Shown piece after piece: positions 6,734 to 13,798 of a DNA stretch of 19,178 nucleotides. The stretch is taken from positions 1 to 19,178 of the forward strand of contig NZ_CALADU010000120.1 in NCBI RefSeq assembly GCF_937890665.1, given 5' to 3'. Source of the DNA: an uncultured Subdoligranulum sp. (GTDB lineage Bacteria > Bacillota_A > Clostridia > Oscillospirales > Ruminococcaceae). The stretch's first letter is position 1, and the number at the start of each line of letters is the position of its first letter. The notes beneath the pieces are model-generated. The model searched no databases and had not been told where the DNA came from. It was given only the letters and a program-made list of their open reading frames with translations. Made by a program: the position numbers and the translations under genes.

Positions 6734-6949
6734 AATCACGGAAGTGAAAAAAACCGTTAGAAATGCACGAAAAACTTTCCGAATCGCGCAGCGGGTTACC
6801 AGAAACTTTACTGAATACAAAGAAAAAATAGTTCCTTTTTTCAAAGTTTTAATCAATCCAAACCGCCTGCGTTTTTCTTCCTGTACACAAAGGGCAGGGT
6901 GCCCTTACAGAATATTATTTTTCGGTTTCATTTTTGGGAGGTAACAGTT

Positions 6950-7636
6950 ATGAAGTACTTTTTGGACAGCGCAAAACTCGACGAGATCAAGTATGCGTAC
7001 AACACCTTCGGCATTGACGGCGTGACCACCAATCCCCGCCACATCATGCTCAGCGGCAAGCCGTTCCTGACGGCCATCACCGACATCGCCAACTGGATCA
7101 AGGAAGAAGGTCTGGAAGGCTACGAGAAATTCCCCGTCTCGGTGGAGATCAACCCCCATCTGGACGACACCGACGAGATGATCGCCGCCGCCAAGAAGGT
7201 TTCCGCCATCAGCGATAACTTCGTCATCAAGATCCCCTGCACCGAGGCCGGTGTGGTCGCCGCCCGCCGTCTGGAGAAGGAAGGCATCCGCACCAACGTG
7301 ACGCTGGTCTTCAGCCCCGCGCAGGCCATCCTGCCCGCCAAGAACGGCTCCCTCTTCGTTTCCCCCTTCATCGGCTGGAAAGAGGCCAACGGCGAAGATT
7401 GCCGCCAGTACATCAAGGACATCGTGGACATCTACAAGAACTACGGTTTCTACGGCAAGACCCAGATCATCTGCGCCGCCATCCGCACCCCCAAGCAGAT
7501 CGTAGACTGCGCTGTGGCCGGTGCCGACATCGTCACCACCGGTTTGGCCGTCTATCAGGATTGCATGAAGCACGCCTACACCAATCAGGGCATCAACACC
7601 TTCATCAACGCTTGGGACAACACCGTTACCGAATGA
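6950..7636 (+). CDS. sftT: 6-deoxy-6-sulfofructose transaldolase
   Basis: A 228-residue class I aldolase of the small transaldolase/fructose-6-phosphate aldolase family. Asp6 (FLDSA), the GVTTNP segment, the Schiff-base Lys94 (VIKIP) and VSPFIG are in place. Two positions depart from ordinary transaldolase. TTNP is followed by Arg30 where Ser is usual, and the phosphate-binding Arg of VGR is Trp143 (SPFIGWKEANGED). Together with the next genes this indicates the sulfo-TAL enzyme: it transfers dihydroxyacetone from sulfofructose to glyceraldehyde-3-phosphate, giving fructose-6-phosphate and sulfolactaldehyde in the cytoplasm. ATG 6950 is chosen because TGGGAGGT stands seven bases before it and the family starts MKYFLDSA; the frame stays open upstream into the leader. 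It is the first gene of the operon. A generic transaldolase is the alternative, but the neighbourhood argues against it. Confidence 0.88.
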   Translation: MKYFLDSAKLDEIKYAYNTFGIDGVTTNPRHIMLSGKPFLTAITDIANWIKEEGLEGYEKFPVSVEINPHLDDTDEMIAAAKKVSAISDNFVIKIPCTEAGVVAARRLEKEGIRTNVTLVFSPAQAILPAKNGSLFVSPFIGWKEANGEDCRQYIKDIVDIYKNYGFYGKTQIICAAIRTPKQIVDCAVAGADIVTTGLAVYQDCMKHAYTNQGINTFINAWDNTVTE

Positions 7637-7675
7637 TCCGCCGCGGCAAGGCAGCATGAAAAGAGGGAATCTACT

Positions 7676-8533
7676 ATGAAAATTGGTTTTATCGGTTTGG
7701 GCATCATGGGCGAGTCGATGTGCGAGAACATCGTCAAAAAGCATGATGACACCGTCTACTGCTTCGACTTCGTACAGGCCAAGGTAGACCTGCTGGCCTC
7801 CAAGGGGGCTGTGGCCTGCCAGAACTCGGTAGAGCTGGCCCAGAAGTCCGACGTCATCATCTCGATGGTGCCGAAATCCGAACATTCCATGAGCGTCTAC
7901 AAAGAGATCCTGCCGGTGCTGGGCCCCGACAAGACCTGCATCGATATGTCCACCATTGACCCCAGCGTTTCGGTGGAGATCAGCGAGATGGTCAAAAAGA
8001 CCGGCGCCCAGTTCATGGACGCCCCGGTGGTCAAGAGCAAGCCCGCCGCCATTTCCGGCACGCTGGGCATCTACATGGGCGGCGACGAAGCCACCTGCGA
8101 GGCCATGCGCCCCATCTTGGAGTACATGGGCGAGAAAGTCAAGCGGATGGGCGGCAACGGCAAGGGTCTGGTCATGAAGATCGCCCACAACGCGCTGGTC
8201 TCTCAGATCCAGAACGGCGTCAACGAAACCATCTGCCTGGCCAAGGCCAACGGCATCGACGTTATGGACTACGCCGAGGCCATCAGCATGGGCGGCGGCC
8301 AGAACTTCTATCTGGACGGCAAAAAGTTCCCCATCGACAAGGAAGACTGGACCACCGCCTTCTCCGTCGAGAATATGGCCAAGGACGTGAACATCTGCTG
8401 CAAGCTGGCCGATGAGCTCAAGCTGGCCATGCCCGGCGAGCGCAACGTCCAGAAGGTCTACGAGAAAGCTCTGGAAGCCGGCTACGGCAAGGAAGACTTC
8501 TGCGCCACCATCAAGGTGGTCCGCGCCGAATAA
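7676..8533 (+). CDS. Sulfolactaldehyde reductase, YihU-like (3-hydroxyisobutyrate dehydrogenase family)
   Basis: A 285-residue beta-hydroxyacid dehydrogenase. The Rossmann motif is GFIGLGIMGESM (4-15), and the catalytic Lys168 and Asn172 lie in GKGLVMKIAHN. The usual substrate-loop motif DAPVSGG is replaced by DAPVVKSKPAAISGTL. E. coli YihU, the SLA reductase, has DVPVGRTSDNAITGTL there. Its sulfonate-binding Arg123 falls on Lys120 here, and its catalytic Lys171 on Lys168, at the same shift of three. The enzyme would reduce sulfolactaldehyde to DHPS with NADH, an electron sink for an anaerobe. It follows the transaldolase by 39 bases with AGAGGG as ribosome site. No SLA-oxidising aldehyde dehydrogenase is seen in the window, which agrees with the reductive branch. 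Tartronate semialdehyde reductase is a less likely alternative. YihU numbering is from memory. Confidence 0.85.
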   Translation: MKIGFIGLGIMGESMCENIVKKHDDTVYCFDFVQAKVDLLASKGAVACQNSVELAQKSDVIISMVPKSEHSMSVYKEILPVLGPDKTCIDMSTIDPSVSVEISEMVKKTGAQFMDAPVVKSKPAAISGTLGIYMGGDEATCEAMRPILEYMGEKVKRMGGNGKGLVMKIAHNALVSQIQNGVNETICLAKANGIDVMDYAEAISMGGGQNFYLDGKKFPIDKEDWTTAFSVENMAKDVNICCKLADELKLAMPGERNVQKVYEKALEAGYGKEDFCATIKVVRAE

Positions 8534-8548
8534 GAAGGGGTGGCACCA

Positions 8549-9214
8549 ATGCTCGAACATCTCAATCAGGTCAACGATGTACCGGTGCTCAGCGTGATGG
8601 ATCCCGCCTTCGCCCCCTACGGCCGGGTGGTAACGGGGTACGATTTCTCCGAAATGATCCGCTACATGCAGGACAACACCCCCATCCCCGAAAGCGGCAA
8701 CATCTACCTGCCCGGGGATGCCACCATGGAAGCGATGCCTGTCGCCGCCCAGATCCAAAAGGTCTTTTACGGCGATATGCCCATTCAGGTCGGGTACTGC
8801 AACGGCCGCAACACCACTTGGAACGGCTTTGAGTACCACAAGGGCAGCGAGATCAACGTGGCGGTTACCGACTTCATGCTGATTCTGGGTCACATCTGGC
8901 AGATCCAGAACAATACCTACCGGTTCGAGGACACCAAGGTGTTCTACGTTCCCCAAGGTACGGCCATCGAAATGTACCAGACCACCCTGCATCTTTCCCC
9001 CTGCCGGGTCTGCGATGCCGGCTTCAAGGGCATCGTGATCCTGCCCAAGGGCACCAACACCCCGCTGGACAGCAAAACCCCCAACGACGACCCCGAAAGC
9101 AAGCTGCTTTTGCAGCGCAACAAATGGGTCATCGCCCATCCCCAGCGGGAACCGCTGATCAAGCAGGGGGCACATCCCGGCTTGCTGGGCGAGAACAAAG
9201 AACTGCACTACTAA
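8549..9214 (+). CDS. sftI: Sulfoquinovose isomerase, DUF4867 family
   Basis: A 221-residue soluble protein of the DUF4867 family. Recognisable segments are VMDPAFAPYGRVVTGYD near residue 20, IPESGNIYLPG, the YCNGRNTTWNGFEYHKGSEINVAVTDFML stretch around 90-115, and FYVPQGTAIEMYQTTLHLSPC around 135-155. The His, Glu and Cys residues in these segments suggest a cupin-like metal site, which is an inference. In sulfo-TAL Firmicutes a member of this family (SftI) interconverts sulfoquinovose and sulfofructose, and its place between the SLA reductase and sulfoquinovosidase fits exactly. ATG 8549 has AAGGGG eight bases upstream; GTG 8540 in the same frame overlaps that site and is rejected. Confidence is high for the family and good for the function. 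A second possible isomerase at 15385-16725 keeps the question open. Confidence 0.85.
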   Translation: MLEHLNQVNDVPVLSVMDPAFAPYGRVVTGYDFSEMIRYMQDNTPIPESGNIYLPGDATMEAMPVAAQIQKVFYGDMPIQVGYCNGRNTTWNGFEYHKGSEINVAVTDFMLILGHIWQIQNNTYRFEDTKVFYVPQGTAIEMYQTTLHLSPCRVCDAGFKGIVILPKGTNTPLDSKTPNDDPESKLLLQRNKWVIAHPQREPLIKQGAHPGLLGENKELHY

Positions 9215-9239
9215 GTATGAAGTTCGGAGGGAACGACCA

Positions 9240-11249
9240 ATGAAGATCATCTGGGACGACCATTCCTTTACCTTACAAAATGGCAGCGACCGGCTGCTGT
9301 ATACCGACGCCCAGACCCCCATGGTCTATGTGGGCTACGGCGAAGAAGCCGTGAAGATGTACCGCGGCAACTTCCAAATCGAAGATCACCTGATCGAGCG
9401 GCGCCCCCTGACGCTGACCGGTGCCAGCAGCACCGAGGACGGGATTCTGCTGGACCTGCAGGGCGAGCTGCAACTGCTGGTCAAGCAGGAAGGCGACGCC
9501 GTCACGATGTATCCCCAGAAGGCCAACCCGGCCATCAACCGGTTCTGGCTGCGGGTCGAGGCCGACAAGGCCGAGCACATCTACGGCTGCGGCGAGCAGA
9601 TGAGCTACTTTGACCTGAGGGGCCGGCACTTCCCGCTGTGGACCAGCGAGCCGGGCGTAGGCCGGGACAAGACCACCTACGTGACGTGGCGCAGCGACGT
9701 GGAAAACGGCGGCGCCGGCGGGGATTATTACAACACCAACTATCCCCAGCCCACCTTTGTTTCCAGCCGTCACTACTACCTGCATATGCAAAGCACCGCG
9801 TACAGCGACTTTGACTTCCGCAACGAAAGCTACCACGAATTGCAGACCTGGTGTGTGCCCGAATCCATCCGTTTGGAAAGCGCCCCCACCTTTGTGGACC
9901 TGCTGGAAAAACTCACCGGCTTCTTGGGCCGCCAGCCGGAACTGCCCGACTGGATCTACAACGGCCTGATCATCGGTGCCCAGGGCGGCAACGAGCGGAG
10001 CTTCGGCATCGTGGACAAGAGCTTGGCCCACGGCATCAAGGTAGCCGGTCTGTGGTGTCAGGACTGGTGCGGCAAGCGGGTGACCAGCTTCGGCAAGCGG
10101 CTGCAGTGGGACTGGCATTACCACAAGGAAATGTACCCCGACCTGCCCCGCCATATTCAGGAGCTGCACGACCGGGGCATCAAGTTCCTGGGCTACATCA
10201 ACCCCTATCTGGTCAAGGACGGCGAGCTCTTCCAAGAGGGCGAGCGGGTCGGCGCCTTTGCCAAAAAGAGCGACGGCTCCACCTATCTGGTGGACTTCGG
10301 CGAGTTTGACTGCGGTGTGGTGGACTTCACCAACCCCAAGGCCTACCAGTGGTTCAAGGACGAAGTCATCAAGAAATGCTCGCTGGACATCGGCATCGAC
10401 GGCTGGATGGCCGACTTTGGCGAATACCTGCCCACCGACGACATCGTACTGGCCAACGGCGTCAGCCCCATGATCGAGCACAACCACTGGCCGGCACTGT
10501 GGGCAAAATGCAACTACGACGCCGTGAAGGAAAGCGGCAAGCTGGGTCAGGTGGTCTACTTCATGCGGGCCGGCGGCATCGGCAGCCAAAAGTACTGCAC
10601 CCTACTGTGGGCCGGCGACCAAAGCGTGGACTTCAGCCGCCACGACGGCCTGTGCACTGTCATCTGCGCCGCACTGAGCGCGGGTATGACGGGCTGCGGC
10701 CTGAACCACAGCGACATCGGCGGCTACACTTCGCTGTTTGACAACTGCCGTACCAAGGAAGTCTTCCTGCGCTGGGCCGAGATGTCCGCCTTCATGCCGG
10801 TGATGCGCACCCACGAGGGCAACCGTCCCGACACCAACTTCCAGTACTACGACGACGAGGATTGCATGGACCGGCTGGCCCGCTTGGTGGACATCTACAC
10901 CATGCTGGCCCCCTACACCAAGACGCTGGTGGCGGAAAACGCCGCCAAGGGCACCCCGGTACAGCGGCCCCTCTTCCTGCAATACGAGGACGACCCCGAA
11001 AGCTACAACCAGCAGTTTGAATACCTCTACGGTCCCGACTTGCTGGTGGCGCCGGTCTGGCAGAGCGAACAGACCCAGTGGGAAGTCTACCTGCCCAGCG
11101 ATGGCTGGATCCACCTGTGGACCGGCACCGAGTACGGCCACGGCAAGCACACCGTACCCGCGCCTTTGGGCGACATTCCGGTATTCTGCCGCAAGGGCAG
11201 CAACTGGAGCGAGCTGTTCCAGTCCATCCGTACCAAATACGGGAAGTAA
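9240..11249 (+). CDS. sftG: Sulfoquinovosidase, GH31 (YihQ-like)
   Basis: A 669-residue GH31 glycosidase that releases sulfoquinovose from sulfoquinovosyl glycerides. The nucleophile is Asp392 (WMADFGEYLPTD) and the acid/base is Asp460 (LWAGDQSVDFS). The sulfonate clamp known from E. coli YihQ is present: Arg301, Trp304 and Tyr508 correspond to Arg287, Trp290 (FGKRLQWDW) and Tyr496 (DIGGYT). The shifts from YihQ are steady (14, 14, 13, 12, 12 from N to C), so the residues are truly aligned. This separates it from ordinary alpha-glucosidases, which lack the clamp. No signal peptide is seen, so it is cytoplasmic and the glycoside must be imported intact. ATG 9240 follows CGGAGGG by eight bases. 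This is the firmest functional call in the window and anchors the operon as sulfoquinovose catabolism. Residue roles come from the YihQ literature, recalled. Confidence 0.95.
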   Translation: MKIIWDDHSFTLQNGSDRLLYTDAQTPMVYVGYGEEAVKMYRGNFQIEDHLIERRPLTLTGASSTEDGILLDLQGELQLLVKQEGDAVTMYPQKANPAINRFWLRVEADKAEHIYGCGEQMSYFDLRGRHFPLWTSEPGVGRDKTTYVTWRSDVENGGAGGDYYNTNYPQPTFVSSRHYYLHMQSTAYSDFDFRNESYHELQTWCVPESIRLESAPTFVDLLEKLTGFLGRQPELPDWIYNGLIIGAQGGNERSFGIVDKSLAHGIKVAGLWCQDWCGKRVTSFGKRLQWDWHYHKEMYPDLPRHIQELHDRGIKFLGYINPYLVKDGELFQEGERVGAFAKKSDGSTYLVDFGEFDCGVVDFTNPKAYQWFKDEVIKKCSLDIGIDGWMADFGEYLPTDDIVLANGVSPMIEHNHWPALWAKCNYDAVKESGKLGQVVYFMRAGGIGSQKYCTLLWAGDQSVDFSRHDGLCTVICAALSAGMTGCGLNHSDIGGYTSLFDNCRTKEVFLRWAEMSAFMPVMRTHEGNRPDTNFQYYDDEDCMDRLARLVDIYTMLAPYTKTLVAENAAKGTPVQRPLFLQYEDDPESYNQQFEYLYGPDLLVAPVWQSEQTQWEVYLPSDGWIHLWTGTEYGHGKHTVPAPLGDIPVFCRKGSNWSELFQSIRTKYGK

Positions 11250-11252
11250 ACC

Positions 11253-12026
11253 ATGGTACAAGAAATTCTCTTTTACATCGTCATTCTGCTGACCAACATC
11301 ATCCACGGCATCACGGGGTTCGCAGGCACCATCTTGGCCATGCCCCCCGGCCTGATGTTGGTGGGGTACGACATCGCCAAACCGGTATTGAATGTGTTGG
11401 CGATCTTCTCGGGCATCTACGTCTTTGTGGGCAACTACAAAAGGGTCTGCTGGAAAGAACTGCTCAAGATCGTCATCATCATGGCGCTGGGAATCTTCGG
11501 CGCGGTCTTTATCCGGGGGCTGTTCGTGGGCAAGGAGCAGCTGCTCTACCGGCTGCTGGGCATCTTCGTCATCCTGCTGGCGGTGCAGGGCTTTTGGAAA
11601 CTGGTCCAAAAACCCGCCCCCCACAGCGCAGACGCGGAACCCAAACCCCAAACCCCCGCCGCCCCCGGCAAGGCCAGCCCCCTGACCTACGCCATTCTGG
11701 TACTGGCCGGCATCATTCACGGCCTCTTCGTCAGCGGCGGACCGCTGCTGATCGGTTACATGACCAAGCGCATCCCGGATAAGGTCGCCTTCCGGGCCAC
11801 CATCTCCACCGTATGGATATTCCTGAATACCCTGATCCTGCTGGAAGATGTTCAGGCCGGGCTTTGGGTACCTTCCACGATCCGGATACTGCTCTTCTCC
11901 ACGCCGTTCCTGCTGGCGGGCATGTACATCGGCAGCAAACTCTACGCACGGATGAGCCAGCTTGTCTTTATGAAGCTGACCTACATCCTGTTGTTCATCT
12001 CCGGTCTTTCCCTGCTGGTCAAATGA
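11253..12026 (+). CDS. TauE/SafE-family membrane exporter (probable sulfonate exporter)
   Basis: A 257-residue integral membrane protein of the TauE/SafE (formerly DUF81) family, with about eight hydrophobic segments and the family's internal duplication. The first half carries GITGFAGTILAMPPGLML and the second GIIHGLFVSGGPLLIGYMTK, joined by a Pro/Ala-rich cytoplasmic loop near residues 125-150. Such proteins export sulfite or organosulfonates, and sulfo-TAL operons often include one (SftE). Here it could export DHPS, 3-hydroxypropanesulfonate or sulfite, depending on the GRE reaction. The start ATG 11253 lies three bases after the sulfoquinovosidase stop, and its ribosome site GGGAAG sits inside the end of that gene, so the two are translationally coupled. 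Direction and substrate are inferred. Confidence 0.87.
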   Translation: MVQEILFYIVILLTNIIHGITGFAGTILAMPPGLMLVGYDIAKPVLNVLAIFSGIYVFVGNYKRVCWKELLKIVIIMALGIFGAVFIRGLFVGKEQLLYRLLGIFVILLAVQGFWKLVQKPAPHSADAEPKPQTPAAPGKASPLTYAILVLAGIIHGLFVSGGPLLIGYMTKRIPDKVAFRATISTVWIFLNTLILLEDVQAGLWVPSTIRILLFSTPFLLAGMYIGSKLYARMSQLVFMKLTYILLFISGLSLLVK

Positions 12027-12110
12027 ACAACCCCGTTTCTACTTTTTTCCCTCTACCATGTGGAACAATCCGGCACAGGCCCGGTCAAAAATTTTGGAGG
12101 TATTGATCCC

Positions 12111-13181
12111 ATGAAAAAAATGAAACTCGCATCCTTGGCTCTGGCAGCAGTGATGAGCCTTGGCCTGCTGGGCGGCTGCGCGGCCAGCAACGTCGCCAGC
12201 AGCACCGCCAGCGGTGACTCTGCGGCGACCGAAGAATCCAGCAACGGCGGCGAAACAATCAAGATCCTGTGCGGCTACGGCGTCGGCGGTACCGCGGATC
12301 TGGTTGCCCGTAAGTATGCGCAGGTCGCCAACCAGATCCAGAGCAAGTACAACTTCATCGTTGAGAATATGACCGGCGGCGACGGCTTTGCCGCAGCGAC
12401 CTACTTCGCCGATGAAGACCCCACCACCAAGGATCTGCTGGTCTACGGCTACGGCGTCATGTACCGCCACGATCTGGGCAAGACCTACGGCACCGAGGAA
12501 GTGGACTTTGACCGTACCGCCATCTACCCCTTGGGCACCATCGATGACCGTACTTGGATCGTCTACACCACCCCCGACCAGACGCTGGAAAGCATTCTGG
12601 AAAAGGCCAAGAACGGCGGCATCAAGATGTCCGGCGGCAACCCGCTGTCTGACTGCCACCTGTCCTTCGGTTCTCTGGTCGCCATGGAAGGCGGCACCGT
12701 GCAGGTCGTTCCTTACGACGGCGGCGCCAACCAGAAGAAGGGCCTGACCGACGGCGAAGTGGATGTCTTCGTCGGCACCACCCAGGCCGCGCAGGACGAA
12801 GTGGAAGCCGGTACGCTGGTTCCCATCCTGGCCATGAGCGACACCGCCTTTGAAGGCTTTGTCACCCCCGACGGCCCCATCACCGTGCCCACCATCGCCG
12901 GTGAGGACAAGGATCCTGCCCTGAGCACCTCCAACGACTACACCTCCTGCATCCTGCCCGCCGGCGGCGGTCTGGCCACCCATGCAGGCGCCGATCAGGC
13001 CTTTGTGGACGAGATGATCCAACTGACCAAGGACGTTTGGAACGAGGCCGAGTACAACGAGTGGATCGATTCCATCCTGCTGAACCGCTTTGAGCTGTAC
13101 GGCGACGAGAACCAGGCCTTCGTGGATGAAGCCTGCCAGAAGGCGCTGGACGCTTACAAGAACCTGAGCGGCCAGGCTTGA
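12111..13181 (+). CDS. TctC-type substrate-binding lipoprotein of a tripartite tricarboxylate transporter
   Basis: A 356-residue secreted solute-binding protein. A basic start (MKKMK), a hydrophobic helix and the lipobox LLGGC with Cys23 show a lipoprotein signal peptide; a Ser/Ala/Thr-rich linker follows to about residue 50. The mature domain begins ETIKILCGYGVGGTADLVARKYAQ, the TctC (Bug) pattern in which the GG-T-D segment lines the carboxylate pocket. MSGGNPLSDCHLSFGSL and VPYDGGANQKKGL are later family landmarks. It would hand an anionic substrate to TctAB. In this operon sulfoquinovose, sulfoquinovosyl glycerol or a C3 sulfonate are better guesses than citrate, because no other SQ importer is in the window. 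TGGAGG lies ten bases before ATG 12111. Family certain, substrate inferred. Confidence 0.9.
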   Translation: MKKMKLASLALAAVMSLGLLGGCAASNVASSTASGDSAATEESSNGGETIKILCGYGVGGTADLVARKYAQVANQIQSKYNFIVENMTGGDGFAAATYFADEDPTTKDLLVYGYGVMYRHDLGKTYGTEEVDFDRTAIYPLGTIDDRTWIVYTTPDQTLESILEKAKNGGIKMSGGNPLSDCHLSFGSLVAMEGGTVQVVPYDGGANQKKGLTDGEVDVFVGTTQAAQDEVEAGTLVPILAMSDTAFEGFVTPDGPITVPTIAGEDKDPALSTSNDYTSCILPAGGGLATHAGADQAFVDEMIQLTKDVWNEAEYNEWIDSILLNRFELYGDENQAFVDEACQKALDAYKNLSGQA

Positions 13182-13244
13182 TCCCCACAAAATATACCCG
13201 CTGAAAACGGGCCCCGATTGCGGCCCTTGCGTAATGCGGCCGAT

Positions 13245-13282
13245 GCCGGCGGGCAGCCAAAACGGCCCGCCGGCCTTTCTTG
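13245..13282 (+). terminator. Terminator-like hairpin between tctC and tctB
   Basis: A perfect 10-bp stem, GCCGGCGGGC (13245-13254) with GCCCGCCGGC (13265-13274), is followed by CTTTCTTG, a broken U tract. It sits between the binding protein and membrane subunit genes without an obvious new promoter, so partial termination would give more TctC than TctB/TctA. That role is inferred. Confidence 0.65.
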
Positions 13283-13323
13283 TATTGATACTGCTGCCTT
13301 TGCGGAAAGGAAGGGAAATCCCC

Positions 13324-13797
13324 GTGAAATTTAAGATCAAAACCAACCTGGTCAGCGGCATCGTCATGGGCGCCATCGCCCTGATCCTGCTGCTGGTGAT
13401 GCCCAGCCAGGTTCGCGTGCCGGCCTATGACTCCGGCGCCCCCAGCCCGCGCATCATCCCCACCGTCTGTCTGGTCATTATGCTGATCTCCGCCATCGCC
13501 CTGATCATCCAGAGCGTGGTCCTGAAGAAGGAAAAAGTGGTGGAGTTTGACTGGAACAAAGAAAAGCCCGCCATTCTGCTCATCATCGGCATGTGCATCT
13601 ATGTGGCGCTGATGCTCTGCATCGGCTACGTGCTGGCTTCCATCATCGTCTTTGTCGCCATCCAGTTCTACTGCGGCGAGCGCAAACCCGGCATCTACAT
13701 CTACACCGTTGTGGCGGCCGTGGTGATCTTCCTGATGTTCAAGAACATCTTCAATATTTCGCTGCCCTCGCTGGGCCTGTTGGGAGGTCTGATTTAA
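13324..13797 (+). CDS. TctB-type small membrane subunit of the tripartite tricarboxylate transporter
   Basis: A 157-residue membrane protein with four hydrophobic segments, roughly residues 8-27, 45-66, 81-104 and 116-135, the size and topology of TctB subunits (DUF1468). The segment APSPRIIPTVCLVIMLI matches the conserved P-x-P-x-x-x-P entry to the second helix. TctB is needed for uptake, but its part in the mechanism is not well defined in the family. GTG 13324 is chosen because AGGAAGGG lies about eight bases before it and MKFKIKTN is a natural start for the first helix; the frame stays open upstream, but that part crosses the hairpin. It ends one base before the TctA start. Confidence 0.85.
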   Translation: MKFKIKTNLVSGIVMGAIALILLLVMPSQVRVPAYDSGAPSPRIIPTVCLVIMLISAIALIIQSVVLKKEKVVEFDWNKEKPAILLIIGMCIYVALMLCIGYVLASIIVFVAIQFYCGERKPGIYIYTVVAAVVIFLMFKNIFNISLPSLGLLGGLI

Positions 13798-13798
13798 C

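Larger units (their letters stand above)
6680..6785. repeat. 10-bp perfect inverted repeat bracketing the main promoter
   Basis: GATTCGGAAA at 6680-6689 is the exact reverse complement of TTTCCGAATC at 6776-6785. The two arms bracket the -35, -10 and transcription start, 86 bases apart. They could be paired operator sites for looping repression, with the ROK protein the obvious candidate, or could arise by chance. Confidence 0.5.
6615..6949 (+). promoter_or_regulatory. AT-rich intergenic control region and long leader of the sulfoglycolysis operon
   Basis: This stretch holds no credible gene. It is far richer in A and T than the rest of the window. It contains a promoter (6705-6733), inverted repeats around it, and a leader of roughly 200 nt before the transaldolase start. 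The leader has an AT-rich hairpin (GAAAAAA at 6822-6828 with TTTTTTC at 6836-6842). Further down, AAGGGC (6890-6895) pairs with GCCCTT (6901-6906), and CTGT (6881-6884) with ACAG (6907-6910) around an ACACA bulge. I do not recognise a known riboswitch. The ribosome site TGGGAGGT lies just before ATG 6950. Confidence 0.6.

Noticed and set aside
6705..6944. 79-codon + strand open frame in the intergenic control region
   Set aside because: It starts with TTG inside the -35 box, has no ribosome site, and no recognisable protein pattern; the region is better read as promoter and leader.
6905..9322. Long - strand open frame opposite the transaldolase, SLA reductase and isomerase genes
   Set aside because: Same mirror effect of GC-rich third codon positions; no ribosome site or recognisable domain, and it crosses three well-supported + strand genes.
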